The notes: generated by a model from the sequence alone, not told the origin. A DNA stretch of 32,060 nt from SYAN01 sp964406345 (GCA_964406345.1 CAYORK010000012.1:1-32060); one strand, 5' to 3'. Positions 22,507 to 30,908 are shown, numbered from the stretch's first letter. Numbers and translations are program-made.

Positions 22507-22842
22507 TTAGCGAGAGAGCCAGAGTCCTAGGAGCATCGCAACGACGGCTGCCCCAAAATTCAGGGCGATATTGAGGAAGAACTCCTTGTTCCTACCGTCG
22601 CGACGAGCCTCATCCAAGTCGAGGGCAAAGGCAGACCATGTAGTCAGCGCACCGCAAAAACCGATGAGGGCAAAGGAGAGATCCGAATTCTCTCTGATCA
22701 CTAGACCAAGAAGAAACGAACCGATGGTGTTGACGAGAAGGACTCCAACCGGAAAGGAGTAGAGGCGTCGCATCTGGGTTGCGATGAGATGGCGCGTGAC
22801 TGCACCCAGCCCTGAGGCAAGAAAGAAGTAGAGGAGTCTCAT
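22507..22842 (-). CDS. crcB: CrcB/Fluc fluoride channel subunit (second of a pair)
   Basis: The 111-residue protein has four hydrophobic segments and the CrcB pattern: ASGLGAVTRHL near the N-terminus, VNTIGSFLLGL, and GFCGALTTWSAF. Fluc proteins export F- as dual-topology dimers, and genomes with adjacent paralogues usually make antiparallel heterodimers. In this copy the second phenylalanine of the usual TTFS segment is tryptophan (TTWS), so one of the two pore faces may be altered. The start ATG overlaps the stop of the preceding crcB as ATGA. A fluoride riboswitch is not seen nearby. Confidence 0.88.
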   Translation of the reverse strand: MRLLYFFLASGLGAVTRHLIATQMRRLYSFPVGVLLVNTIGSFLLGLVIRENSDLSFALIGFCGALTTWSAFALDLDEARRDGRNKEFFLNIALNFGAAVVAMLLGLWLSR

Positions 22843-23165
22843 GACCTCTTACCCAATGCCGCCAAGAGTGCGAGGGAGAGGATGAGCGTCAAGCCAGCAA
22901 GAATCGATGCATCGACTGGGTTGAGTTCAGTGAGGTAGAAGGAGAGTGAAGAGAACGTGGTGAATCCGCCCGCAAAGCCGGTGATCCAGAACAAGTGCTT
23001 GGTCCTAGAAACCTCTCCGCTGTTTCCAATCGACCCTGCGATCGCAGTACCGATGATGTTGACCATCAATACGACGAGGACTCCGTTGGAGACGATTTCA
23101 CCAGTGAACCAGCGAGAAGTGGAGCCGATGGCACCACCTAGGAAGACGAGGAAGAGCTCCTTCAG
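22839..23165 (-). CDS. crcB: CrcB/Fluc fluoride channel subunit with apparent CTG start
   Basis: CrcB-like sequence begins well upstream of the first ATG/GTG/TTG in frame (23069): LFLVFLGGAIGSTSRWFTGEI precedes VNIIGTAIAG and GFAGGFTTFSSLS, and is needed for the first membrane helix. The only sensible initiation point is CTG at 23163-23165, which overlaps the TGA of the upstream gene as CTGA, just like the ATGA junction at the other end of this gene. That gives 108 residues, a normal CrcB length. AAGGAG occurs just after the CTG, so it does not serve this start. A sequencing error that destroyed an ATG or GTG is the alternative. The protein keeps the TTFS phenylalanine, so it is the more canonical of the two subunits. 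Confidence 0.75.
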   Translation of the reverse strand: MKELFLVFLGGAIGSTSRWFTGEIVSNGVLVVLMVNIIGTAIAGSIGNSGEVSRTKHLFWITGFAGGFTTFSSLSFYLTELNPVDASILAGLTLILSLALLAALGKRS

Positions 23166-23512
23166 GAGGTGACTCGCTTGAAGATCTTCGAAGTGAACCA
23201 GTTCATCAAGGAGATGATGATCGCAGCGAGGATCGCTGACCAGAAATCCTCTACTTCGAGGACATCACTCACTCGCGCCGTAAGCGCCAACATCGCTGCA
23301 TTCACGACCACCAGGAAGAAGCCGAGAGAGAGCACGACAGCTGGAAGGGTGAGGAATTTGACCAAAGAACCAATCGTCACATTGATGGCGCCAAAGAGAA
23401 GAGCTACCCAGAGATAGCTCCACGCGCTGTCTTCAACGGAGATACCCGGAACCAGTTGTGTGGCGACCCAGAAGGCGAGCGCCATCGAGGCCCAACGCAA
23501 CAGGATCCTCAT
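23162..23512 (-). CDS. Phage-holin-superfamily IV / YvlD-like four-helix membrane protein
   Basis: The 116-residue protein has four hydrophobic segments and the family pattern LLRWASMALAFWVATQLVPGI, LFGAINVTIGSLVKFLTLP, LGFFLVVVNAAMLALTARV and a last helix before TSKIFKRV. These proteins are widespread chromosomal membrane proteins despite the phage-holin family name; here no phage genes are near, so lysis is not implied. It starts 4 bp after sdhB and its stop overlaps crcB. Its function is unknown. Confidence 0.85.
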   Translation of the reverse strand: MRILLRWASMALAFWVATQLVPGISVEDSAWSYLWVALLFGAINVTIGSLVKFLTLPAVVLSLGFFLVVVNAAMLALTARVSDVLEVEDFWSAILAAIIISLMNWFTSKIFKRVTS

Positions 23513-23516
23513 GGGT

Positions 23517-24275
23517 TCAGATCCCTTCGCGCTTGCGGATCTTCGAGCCTAACCATCGGATCGGGTCATACTTCACATCGACTACGCGCTCCTTCATCGG
23601 AATGATCGCATTGTCGGTGATCTTGATGTGCTCAGGACAGACTTCGGTGCAGCACTTGGTGATGTTGCACATGCCAAGACCATGTTGCTCTTGGGCCATC
23701 TCCTTGCGGTTCTTGATCTGATCAAGCGGATGCATATCCAATTCAGCCATGCGGATGAAGAATCGTGGTCCGGCGAAGGAGTCTTTGTTCTCTTCGTGAT
23801 CACGGATGACATGGCAGGTGTCCTGACAGAGGAAGCACTCGATGCACTTACGAAACTCCTGGCTTCGCTCCACATCGACCTGTTCCATCCGGTACTCACC
23901 GGGCTTGAGGTCAGCAGGGGGCTCAAATGCTGGAACTTCCATCGCCTTCTTGTAGTTGAAGGAGACATCGGTGACGAGATCTCGGATGACCGGGAAGGCG
24001 CGAAGTGGTGTGACCGTGACAGTCTCACCCTCTTCGAAGGTGCTCATGCGAGTCATGCAAGCAAGTCGCGGCTTTCCATTGATCTCCATCGAGCAGGAAC
24101 CACACTTGCCCGCCTTGCAGTTCCAACGAACAGCAAGGTCTGACATCTGCGTCGCTTGAACGCGATGGATCACATCAAGGACGACTTCGCCTTCGTTGAC
24201 CTCGACTTGGGTCTCTTTGAAATCCCCACCTTTGGCATCTCCACGCCAGATGCGGAACTTGAAGTTACGCGACAT
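23517..24275 (-). CDS. sdhB: Succinate dehydrogenase iron-sulfur subunit
   Basis: The 252-residue SdhB passes electrons from the flavin to the membrane anchor. The [2Fe-2S] ligands are Cys53, Cys58, Cys61 and Cys73 (CKAGKCGSC ... LAC). The two C-terminal clusters use CIECFLCQDTC (144-154) and CNITKCCTEVC (203-213). The sequence and gene order (anchor, flavoprotein, iron-sulfur) fit the Sdh1-type complexes of Actinomycetota. It begins 2 bp after sdhA. It acts at the cytosolic face of the membrane in the TCA cycle and respiratory chain. Confidence 0.95.
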   Translation of the reverse strand: MSRNFKFRIWRGDAKGGDFKETQVEVNEGEVVLDVIHRVQATQMSDLAVRWNCKAGKCGSCSMEINGKPRLACMTRMSTFEEGETVTVTPLRAFPVIRDLVTDVSFNYKKAMEVPAFEPPADLKPGEYRMEQVDVERSQEFRKCIECFLCQDTCHVIRDHEENKDSFAGPRFFIRMAELDMHPLDQIKNRKEMAQEQHGLGMCNITKCCTEVCPEHIKITDNAIIPMKERVVDVKYDPIRWLGSKIRKREGI

Positions 24276-24277
24276 CT

Positions 24278-26158
24278 CTACTTACCGCCCTTCGTCAGTT
24301 CCTTCTCGGTGAAGTACTTCTTCAATTCGTCCATCTCGAAGAGTTCGAGCAATTCCGCAGGTAGTGGGATCGCCTCTTCGCGCTCGACATCGACTCCAGA
24401 ACCATTCCACTTCGTCAGGTGGTTGTACTGGCGCCACTCGGAATCCATCTTCGGATAGTCGTCGCGAGTATGTCCGCCACGAGATTCCTTTCGCTCGAGA
24501 GCCGAGAGTGCGATCGATTCGGAGACCAAGAGCATGTTCTCCAGGTCAAGCGCTAGATGGAAGCCGGGGTTGAATGCCCGACCTCCCTCTGCCTTCACCT
24601 TGCTCGCACGTTCACGGATCGAGATCAACTTGTTGAGTGCATCCTTCAACTCTGATTCATTCCGGATGATGCCGACGAGATCTTGCGTGACCGCCTGCAA
24701 CTCTTGATGGAGTGAGTAAGGATTCTCGCCACCGACATTCTCGAATGGGGTGTTCATTCTCTTCTTGGCGCGTGAGATCTCACTTTCAGTGACGGTTGGC
24801 TTGCCATCAAGGGCCTTCACATATGCCGCTGCGCCCGCACCAGCACGACGTCCGAAGACGAGAAGGTCAGAGAGTGAGTTACCACCGAGTCGATTTGAGC
24901 CATGCATGCCGCCAGCGACCTCGCCGGCTGCGAAGAGTCCTTCGACTCCGATAGCCGCTGCAGTGTCAGGATCGACCTTGATGCCGCCCATGACGTAATG
25001 ACAGGTCGGACCGACCTCCATTGGTTCCTTGGTGATATCGACATCTGCGAGTTCTTTGAATTGATGCCACATGGAAGGAAGGCGACGCTTGATCTCTTCA
25101 GCAGGGAGCCGCTTTGAGACATCCAGGAAGACGCCACCATGAGGTGAACCTCGACCTGCCTTCACTTCCGCGTTGATCGCACGCGCGACCTCGTCTCGAG
25201 GGAGAAGTTCAGGCGGGCGACGATTGTTGTTCTGGTCGTTGTACCAACGATCAGCTTCGGCCTCGTTGTCAGCGTACTTATCCTTGAAGACTTCGGGGAT
25301 GTAATCGAACATGAAGCGACGGCCCTCGGAATTGGTCAAGACTCCGCCATCACCACGAACAGACTCGGTCACCAAGATTCCGCGCACTGAGGGCGGCCAG
25401 ACCATGCCAGTCGGATGGAATTGTACGAACTCCATATCAACTAACTTCCCGCCCGCCTTCAGTGCGAGCGCATGGCCATCGCCAGTACCTTCCCAAGAGT
25501 TCGAAGTGATCTTGAAGGACTTACCGATTCCACCGGTGGCGAGGACGACTGCTGAGGATTCGAAGAGGACTTCATCACCACTCTCGCGCCAATATCCGTA
25601 AGCACCGGATACACGACCACCGTCTTTCAAGATATCAGTGATGGTGAGTTCGGCGAAGACCTTGATGTACTTCTCCGCGTCACCGAATTCCTTCTTATCC
25701 TTCTGTTGCATCGCAACGATCCGCTGTTGCATCGTTCGGATCAACTCAAGCCCAGTGCGATCTCCGACATGCGCGAGGCGTGGATACTCATGACCACCGA
25801 AGTTACGTTGTGAGATCTTTCCTTCTTTGGTGCGATCGAAGAGTGCACCCCAAGACTCCAACTCCCAGATTCGATCAGGGGATTCCTTGGCATGGAGCTC
25901 TGCCATCCGCCAGTTGTTGAGGAACTTCCCGCCGCGCATCGTGTCGCGGAAGTGGACCTTCCATCCATCGTTGGAGTTGACGTTTCCCATCGCAGCCGCG
26001 GCCCCACCCTCTGCCATCACGGTATGGGCTTTGCCGAAGAGCGACTTACAGATGATCGCGACCGAGAGTCCCGCTTGTCGAGCCTCAACCGCAGCGCGAA
26101 GACCTGCGCCGCCAGCGCCGATCACCAAGACGTCGTACTTGAATCGATTTTCACTCAT
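24278..26158 (-). CDS. sdhA: Succinate dehydrogenase flavoprotein subunit
   Basis: The protein (626 residues from ATG 26158; a GTG at 26170 adds four residues) oxidises succinate to fumarate with covalently bound FAD. It shows the dinucleotide-binding VIGAGGAGLRAAVEA, the FAD-attachment His45 in KAHTVMAEGGAAAA, substrate-site segments such as VQFHPTGMVWP, and the YVMGGIKVD / GLFAAGEVAGGMHGSNRLGGNSL block. GGAG lies at good distance before the chosen ATG. It is 27 bp after the anchor gene and 2 bp before sdhB. Confidence 0.95.
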   Translation of the reverse strand: MSENRFKYDVLVIGAGGAGLRAAVEARQAGLSVAIICKSLFGKAHTVMAEGGAAAAMGNVNSNDGWKVHFRDTMRGGKFLNNWRMAELHAKESPDRIWELESWGALFDRTKEGKISQRNFGGHEYPRLAHVGDRTGLELIRTMQQRIVAMQQKDKKEFGDAEKYIKVFAELTITDILKDGGRVSGAYGYWRESGDEVLFESSAVVLATGGIGKSFKITSNSWEGTGDGHALALKAGGKLVDMEFVQFHPTGMVWPPSVRGILVTESVRGDGGVLTNSEGRRFMFDYIPEVFKDKYADNEAEADRWYNDQNNNRRPPELLPRDEVARAINAEVKAGRGSPHGGVFLDVSKRLPAEEIKRRLPSMWHQFKELADVDITKEPMEVGPTCHYVMGGIKVDPDTAAAIGVEGLFAAGEVAGGMHGSNRLGGNSLSDLLVFGRRAGAGAAAYVKALDGKPTVTESEISRAKKRMNTPFENVGGENPYSLHQELQAVTQDLVGIIRNESELKDALNKLISIRERASKVKAEGGRAFNPGFHLALDLENMLLVSESIALSALERKESRGGHTRDDYPKMDSEWRQYNHLTKWNGSGVDVEREEAIPLPAELLELFEMDELKKYFTEKELTKGGK

Positions 26159-26185
26159 TGGAGTCTCCACCCGTTGCGCTCACGA

Positions 26186-26989
26186 TTAGAAGAAGTAGTA
26201 GTTCTCGATAGTGCCGGAAGCCACGAGTCGGACGTAGAAGTCAGTGAAAGCTACGCCGATAAGCGAGATCCAGGCATACATCGGATGTCGGCTGTTGAGT
26301 TTCGAAACCCAGGTCCAGGCCTTATAGCGGTAGGGATGTGCCGAGAAGTGCTTCAGCCTTCCACCAATGGTGTGACGGCAGGTATGGCATGAGAGTGAAT
26401 AGAGCCAGAGCAAGGTCGCATTGAGGATCAGGATGAGCGTGCCTACGCTCATGTGTCCCCACTCACCTTCAGGATTCTTGAAGGCGATAATCGCATCGTA
26501 GGTGAGGATCACATTGAGAATGAGGCCTAGGTAGAAGAACCAGCGATGGCCGTTCTGCAAGATCAAAGGCGCACGAGTCTCACCTGTGTACTTCTTGTGT
26601 GGTTCCGCAACGGCGCATGCTGGTGGTGACATCCAGAAGGATCGGTAGTACGCCTTACGGTAGTAATAACAAGTGAGCCGGAAACCTAGCGGCACGATCA
26701 AGATGAAGAATGCTGGCGAGAGCAAGAATCCACCGATGACGATGTTGCCGATCGGTTGTCCGAAGTGCGAGGCACCCTCAACGCAAGCTGTCGATAGACA
26801 AGGTGAATAGAAAGGTGAGATCAGTGGTTCGGCCCAGTAGTACTGCTTCTCGAATGCGCGGAAGGTCGAATAGATGACGAAAGCGAGCAGTACTCCAAAA
26901 GTCACTGCAGGTTGTAGCCACCACTTATCGGTCCTGAGGGTTTTCTCCTGGATCGATGCTCGACCGTCTGAGAAGACTCCTGTTGCCAT
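26186..26989 (-). CDS. sdhC: Succinate dehydrogenase membrane anchor, mycobacterial Sdh1-like
   Basis: This 267-residue protein has about five to six hydrophobic segments and replaces the usual small SdhC/SdhD pair. It resembles the anchor of the mycobacterial Sdh1 complex (Rv0249c type): EPLISPFYSPCLSTACVEGASHFGQPIGNI, LILQNGHRWFFYLG, and SLSCHTCRHTIGGRLKHF. The Cys and His residues in CHTCRH and near FGQPIG are candidate cofactor ligands; a membrane-embedded Rieske-type cluster has been reported for the M. smegmatis homologue, to my memory. AAGGGA precedes the ATG at 9 nt. It is the first gene of the sdh run. Confidence 0.85.
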   Translation of the reverse strand: MATGVFSDGRASIQEKTLRTDKWWLQPAVTFGVLLAFVIYSTFRAFEKQYYWAEPLISPFYSPCLSTACVEGASHFGQPIGNIVIGGFLLSPAFFILIVPLGFRLTCYYYRKAYYRSFWMSPPACAVAEPHKKYTGETRAPLILQNGHRWFFYLGLILNVILTYDAIIAFKNPEGEWGHMSVGTLILILNATLLWLYSLSCHTCRHTIGGRLKHFSAHPYRYKAWTWVSKLNSRHPMYAWISLIGVAFTDFYVRLVASGTIENYYFF

Positions 26990-27034
26990 CGAAAGATCCC
27001 TTCATCTGGCCGAACGGAGAAGGTAACGCTCCAA

Positions 27035-27063
27035 AGGATAGGTGCGCACCCGGGGAAAGTCTC
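27035..27063 (-). promoter_or_regulatory. Weak candidate promoter of the sdh operon
   Basis: Minus-strand TATCCT (27035-27040) with GAGACT 17 nt upstream would give a leader of about 40 nt before sdhC. The -35 match is poor (3/6). The rest of 26990-27131 shows no other signal I can support. Confidence 0.28.
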
Positions 27064-27131
27064 GCGCCGCAGGGATGGTTGATGCCACCAGAGAGGCTAT
27101 GAAATCAGCCACAGGTGGAGAGGATCTCGCG

Positions 27132-27214
27132 CGGAGGGCGTGGGATTTGAACCCACGAGACTTTCGTCTGCCGGTTTTCAAGACCGGTGCACTCGGCCGC
27201 TATGCGAGCCCTCC
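27132..27214 (-). tRNA. tRNA-Ser (anticodon TGA)
   Basis: A class II tRNA on the minus strand: acceptor GGAGGGC/GCCCTCC, anticodon stem CCGGT/ACCGG with loop CTTGAAA (anticodon at 27178-27180), variable arm CAGACGAAAGTCTC, and T arm GTGGGTTCAAATCCCAC. The mature length is 83 nt without CCA. It follows the TRIC-type gene on the same strand by 10 bp. Confidence 0.97.
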
Positions 27215-27221
27215 GTGGGGG

Positions 27222-27250
27222 AATTTACCGGTTGGCGCCATCCCCATCAA
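27222..27250 (-). promoter_or_regulatory. Promoter of tRNA-Ser(TGA)
   Basis: Minus-strand TTGATG (27245-27250) and TAAATT (27222-27227) have a 17-nt spacer, ending 7 bp before the mature tRNA, so transcription would start at the tRNA. Most of it lies inside the 3' end of the TRIC-type gene. Match to consensus is 4/6 at each hexamer. Confidence 0.55.
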
Positions 27251-27908
27251 AATTGCCGTCACGACCCTCGTCGAATTCCAAAGACTCGACCGTCGGCCGC
27301 AGGTGAAGCTTGAATCGTATGGAGAGCATGTGGATCATGAATATGGAGATGGTCGTGATCGCGACAGCAAGATCACGATTGATATCGAGAGCATCAAGTA
27401 TGACGAAAAGTGATGAACCGATGAGCGTCGCAGTCGCATAGAGCGGCCCACCAGTGAAGATTGCGGGTGTGCGCCGGGCTAGAACATCTCGAAGTACGCC
27501 ACCGCCGACTGCTGTGATCACACCAAGAAGAATCGCGACGGTAACCGGCGCATTGAAGATCAGCGCCTTATATGTCCCCGCAACTGCGAAGAGTCCCATG
27601 GCGATGGAATCGAGTGCAGTGACGATCTTGCTAACAAGGTTTCGTGAGGAGTGATACCAGCGGCCCAATAGGAGTGCCATCAGAACCGCGACTACGACAG
27701 TGATGATGTAGTTGTTGTCTTGCAACGCGGAAGGACGACCGACACCGAGGAAGAGATCACGGACAAGTCCACCGCCAAGGCCAGTCATGATCGCAATCGC
27801 GATCACTCCGACGAGGTCGAATCTCTTGTTGAAGATGGCAAAAAGCGCTCCAGCGAAGGCACCGACTCCTACAGCAGCAAGGTCCACATAGAGCGGTAGC
27901 GCGTTCAC
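27225..27908 (-). CDS. TRIC-type cation channel family protein (UPF0126/YicG)
   Basis: The 227-residue protein has seven hydrophobic segments arranged as two repeated three-helix units. The family signature is GLGGGLVRDLFLG in the first unit and VGGGVLRDVLARRTP in the second. Prokaryotic TRIC channels conduct monovalent cations. The C-terminal tail (DEGRDGNFDGDGANR) is acidic and glycine-rich and its coding sequence covers the tRNA-Ser promoter. The start is GTG in a GTGA overlap with the HAD gene. A physiological role here is unknown. Confidence 0.88.
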   Translation of the reverse strand: MNALPLYVDLAAVGVGAFAGALFAIFNKRFDLVGVIAIAIMTGLGGGLVRDLFLGVGRPSALQDNNYIITVVVAVLMALLLGRWYHSSRNLVSKIVTALDSIAMGLFAVAGTYKALIFNAPVTVAILLGVITAVGGGVLRDVLARRTPAIFTGGPLYATATLIGSSLFVILDALDINRDLAVAITTISIFMIHMLSIRFKLHLRPTVESLEFDEGRDGNFDGDGANR

Positions 27909-28726
27909 TCTGGTAACTCCAATAACTTCTCTATCTCCACCGCGACACCATCATCGGTATGAGGAGCTGCGACGAAGTTGGCATGAAGTTTGGCGTCAGG
28001 ATGGCCATCTTCCATAGCCCATGATCTACCCGCCCAAGCAAGCATCGGAAAGTCATTCGGATTGTCGCCAAAAGCGACCGATTCCTCCGCGGTGATCCCT
28101 AACCGTCCGGCGAGAAGCGCCAACGTAGAACCCTTCGAAACGCCGTGGGCGGAGATCTCAAGCAAGGAGTCCCATGCGTTCGAATGCGTCACGGTCACGA
28201 TCCCGTCGAGTTCGCGAGTCGCGATCTCGAGCATCTCATCCGATGTGAAGTCTTGGGCAGCGCACCTAGCAAGGATCTTCGCGACCGGTTCCTTCATCGC
28301 CTCCTCGATCCTCTGATACGGCGACTCATCTACACCGACATCCCACTTCGGCTCGTAGCGCACCTCACGATGGAATTGATGTGCCGTATCGAATGCGAAG
28401 GCGATGTTCGGGATCACTTTGCGAAGGCGATCCACCACCTGTAACTGATTCTCGACAGGGATGAACCACTTCTCGAGGATCTTTTCGCCATAGATGTCAT
28501 AGTGCATCGCGCCATTTCCCAAGATGCCATGACCAAAGGAGAAGTTATCCCGTAACTCTTGCGTCCATCGTGGTGGACGTCCAGTGACAAAGAAGATCTC
28601 CACGCCTAACTCATGGGCGTGATGGAGCGCATCGATCGTCCGCTGCGAGATGTTGCCGTAATGAGCGACGATCGTGCCATCGAGATCGGTCGCGATCAGT
28701 CGCGGCCTCTTATCCAATGGGTTCAA
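27905..28726 (-). CDS. HAD-superfamily Cof-type phosphatase
   Basis: The 273-residue protein is a HAD hydrolase with a type II cap. Motif I is ATDLDGTIV with Asp14 and Asp16, motif II is FVTGRPPRW, and the final motif is VAFGDNPNDFPMLAWAG. Such enzymes dephosphorylate sugar phosphates, nucleotides or FMN-like compounds; the substrate is not predictable here. The start is TTG at 28726, overlapping the end of serS by 17 bp; another TTG at 28717 is possible, and neither has a strong Shine-Dalgarno. It overlaps the TRIC gene by 4 bp. Confidence 0.88.
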   Translation of the reverse strand: MNPLDKRPRLIATDLDGTIVAHYGNISQRTIDALHHAHELGVEIFFVTGRPPRWTQELRDNFSFGHGILGNGAMHYDIYGEKILEKWFIPVENQLQVVDRLRKVIPNIAFAFDTAHQFHREVRYEPKWDVGVDESPYQRIEEAMKEPVAKILARCAAQDFTSDEMLEIATRELDGIVTVTHSNAWDSLLEISAHGVSKGSTLALLAGRLGITAEESVAFGDNPNDFPMLAWAGRSWAMEDGHPDAKLHANFVAAPHTDDGVAVEIEKLLELPE

Positions 28727-29981
28727 AGCGATCCATGTTCAAGAATGGGCGAAGAGCCTTCGGAACTGTCACAGAACCATCCTTGTTCTGATGGTTCTCG
28801 AGGATCGCGACGATCATCCTGGTGATCGCAACCAAAGTCCCGTTGAGTGTGGCCACCGGCTTCGTGCCATCACTGTCCTTCATTCGAATGTTGAGGCGAC
28901 GAGCCTGGAATTCGGTGCAATTCGATGTTGAAGTCACCTCACGATAGGTCCCTTGAGTAGGGATCCACGCCTCGCAATCGAACTTGCGGGCAGCAGATGA
29001 GCCGAGGTCACCCGTTGCGACATCGATGACGCGGTATGGGATCTCCATCGCGTCGAGGAGATCCTTCTCCCACTGCAGGATACGAAGGTGTTCAGCCTCT
29101 GCCTCCTCACTCCGACAGAACGAGAACATCTCTACCTTGTCGAATTGATGTACTCGAATGATGCCTTTCGTATCTTTGCCATAACTACCTGCTTCGCGAC
29201 GGAAGCATGATGAGTAACCAGCCAATCTGATCGGCAACTTGGATCCATCAAGGATCTCATCCATGTGATAAGCAGCAAGTGGAACTTCGCTGGTGCCGAC
29301 GAGATAGAACTCATCACGTTCTAGGTGGAAGACATTCTCTGCTGCCTGGCCGAGGAATCCGGTTCCCTCCATGGCAGATGGTTTGACCAAGACTGGTGGT
29401 ATCACTGGAGTGAAACCGTTGCGTAGGGCGCTTGCGATCGCGTAATTGACCAACGCAAACTCAAGGAGTGCTCCGACACCAGTGAGGTAATAGAAGCGAG
29501 CGCCGGAGACCTTCGCGCCACGGTCGGTATCGATGGCACCAAGGAGGCGACCCAATTCCATGTGGTCCTTCGGCTCGAACCCCTCCTTCGCGAAATCACG
29601 GGGGGTACCGATCCGTTCGATCTCCTTGAAATCCTCTTCGCCACCAACCGGGGCGTGCGGACTGACGCGATTCGAAATCATCTTCATCGCATTGAGAAAG
29701 GCCTCATCCAATTCGGCGCGCTTTGCGTCAGCCACCTTCACCTCAGCAGCAAGATCCTTCGCTTTTGTGAGAAGTGCCTGCTTCTCATCGCCTTTGGCAG
29801 CACCCACCGACTTCGAAAGAGTGTTCTGCTCCGCGCGTAGGCGTTCGAACTCATTGATAGCGCTCCGGCGCTCTTCGTCGGCCTTCAAGATCGCATCGAC
29901 TACTTCGGGGTTCTCACGGCGAGCGCGAGCCGACTCCCTGAAGGCTGCAGGGTTCTCACGTAACTCTTTGATATCGATCAT
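28710..29981 (-). CDS. serS: Seryl-tRNA synthetase
   Basis: The 423-residue class II synthetase charges tRNA-Ser with serine. The N-terminal coiled-coil arm (about 30-100, alternating charged stretches) grips the long variable arm of tRNA-Ser. The catalytic part shows LVGTSEVPLAAYHMDEIL, the motif 2 region AGYSSCFRREAGSYGKDTKG, and motif 3 NGTLVAITRMIVAILEN. The gene lies 12 bp after pheA. Two tRNA-Ser genes are within the window, one of them in the same directional run. Confidence 0.96.
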   Translation of the reverse strand: MIDIKELRENPAAFRESARARRENPEVVDAILKADEERRSAINEFERLRAEQNTLSKSVGAAKGDEKQALLTKAKDLAAEVKVADAKRAELDEAFLNAMKMISNRVSPHAPVGGEEDFKEIERIGTPRDFAKEGFEPKDHMELGRLLGAIDTDRGAKVSGARFYYLTGVGALLEFALVNYAIASALRNGFTPVIPPVLVKPSAMEGTGFLGQAAENVFHLERDEFYLVGTSEVPLAAYHMDEILDGSKLPIRLAGYSSCFRREAGSYGKDTKGIIRVHQFDKVEMFSFCRSEEAEAEHLRILQWEKDLLDAMEIPYRVIDVATGDLGSSAARKFDCEAWIPTQGTYREVTSTSNCTEFQARRLNIRMKDSDGTKPVATLNGTLVAITRMIVAILENHQNKDGSVTVPKALRPFLNMDRFEPIG

Positions 29982-29993
29982 CGGCGTATCAGT

Positions 29994-30905
29994 CTAGATC
30001 TTCTTGCCAGATCGGACGCTATCGAGCCATTCACTCGCCTCGAAGAAGTTCTCATCATGCGCATTGCGATTCGTCGTCGGCGCGACCTTGTCTGCGCGTG
30101 GGTAGGAACCGAGGAAACGAACATCGGCACAGATCCTTCGTAGTCCCATCAGCGCCTCTCCCACTCGCTCATCATTGATATGACCTTCAGCATCGATGAT
30201 GAAGTGGTAATCACCGAGTCCTGCACCTGTTGGCCTTGATTGGATGAAGGTGAGATTGACGCCGCGTACAGAGAATTCGGTCAGGACTTCAAGGAGCGCG
30301 CCCGCATGGTCCGCCCCGATGAAAGCGACCAAGGATGTTCGGTCGTGACCACTCGGATTCGGGATCCTTCCGGGGCGAGAGACAAGGACAAACCGAGTCT
30401 CAGCACCTTTCGCATCTCCCACCTCATCCTCTACGACGACCAGGCCATATCGAGAGGCAGCAGCTGATGATGTGATCGCTGCGTGATACTGACCGCGTGC
30501 GACTGCTTCGGCTGCCGCGGCAGTGGAAGGCATAGGGATGATCTCGGCATGTGGGTATTTGGTTGCGATGTACTTCCGACACTGAGATTCTGCGTGAGGA
30601 TGTGTCGCGATCTGGGCGATCTCAACGCCCTCTCGAGCGACGAGTGCGAAGTTCACGGGAATCGTCGTCTCGGCGACGATCACAAGTGGATCTCCGATCG
30701 CTAATTCATCAAGTGTCCGAGCGACTACACCCTCTACGGAGTTCTCGATCGGGACGAGAGCGAACTCCACATCACCGTTTCGCACCGCATCAAGGGTCGC
30801 TGTGACATTGGCGTAGGGGATTCGTGCATCCTCGCTCGAAGTGATCCCCTCGAGTGCAACCTCCGTGAAAGTTCCTTGCGGACCAAGAAATGCGTATCGA
30901 GCCAC
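29994..30905 (-). CDS. pheA: Prephenate dehydratase
   Basis: This 303-residue enzyme converts prephenate to phenylpyruvate in phenylalanine synthesis. The catalytic domain (about 1-185) starts MARYAFLGPQGTFTEVAL and includes LVPIENSVEGVV, STAAAAEAVA and the TRF motif in AETRFVLV. The C-terminal ACT domain carries GALLEVLTEFSVRGVNLTFIQSRP, close to the Phe-binding ESRP element (here QSRP), so allosteric inhibition by Phe is likely. It lacks a chorismate mutase domain. It starts 3 bp after the glycerophosphodiesterase and precedes serS by 12 bp. Confidence 0.95.
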   Translation of the reverse strand: MARYAFLGPQGTFTEVALEGITSSEDARIPYANVTATLDAVRNGDVEFALVPIENSVEGVVARTLDELAIGDPLVIVAETTIPVNFALVAREGVEIAQIATHPHAESQCRKYIATKYPHAEIIPMPSTAAAAEAVARGQYHAAITSSAAASRYGLVVVEDEVGDAKGAETRFVLVSRPGRIPNPSGHDRTSLVAFIGADHAGALLEVLTEFSVRGVNLTFIQSRPTGAGLGDYHFIIDAEGHINDERVGEALMGLRRICADVRFLGSYPRADKVAPTTNRNAHDENFFEASEWLDSVRSGKKI

Positions 30906-30908
30906 CGG

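Noticed and set aside
23062..23180. Frameshift or pseudogene explanation for the crcB gene lacking a normal start
   Set aside because: The frame is uninterrupted from the CTG through the stop and both junctions are 4-nt overlaps, which fits an intact gene.
23162..23512. Prophage remnant because of the phage-holin family name
   Set aside because: The YvlD-like family is widespread in chromosomes and no other phage genes are present.
23628..24143. 171-codon plus-strand open frame opposite sdhB
   Set aside because: It is antisense to a verified Fe-S subunit with all its cysteines; low-stop composition explains the frame.
27042..27413. Open frame on the plus strand over tRNA-Ser(TGA)
   Set aside because: It reads antisense through a tRNA and the TRIC gene, and has no recognisable protein features.
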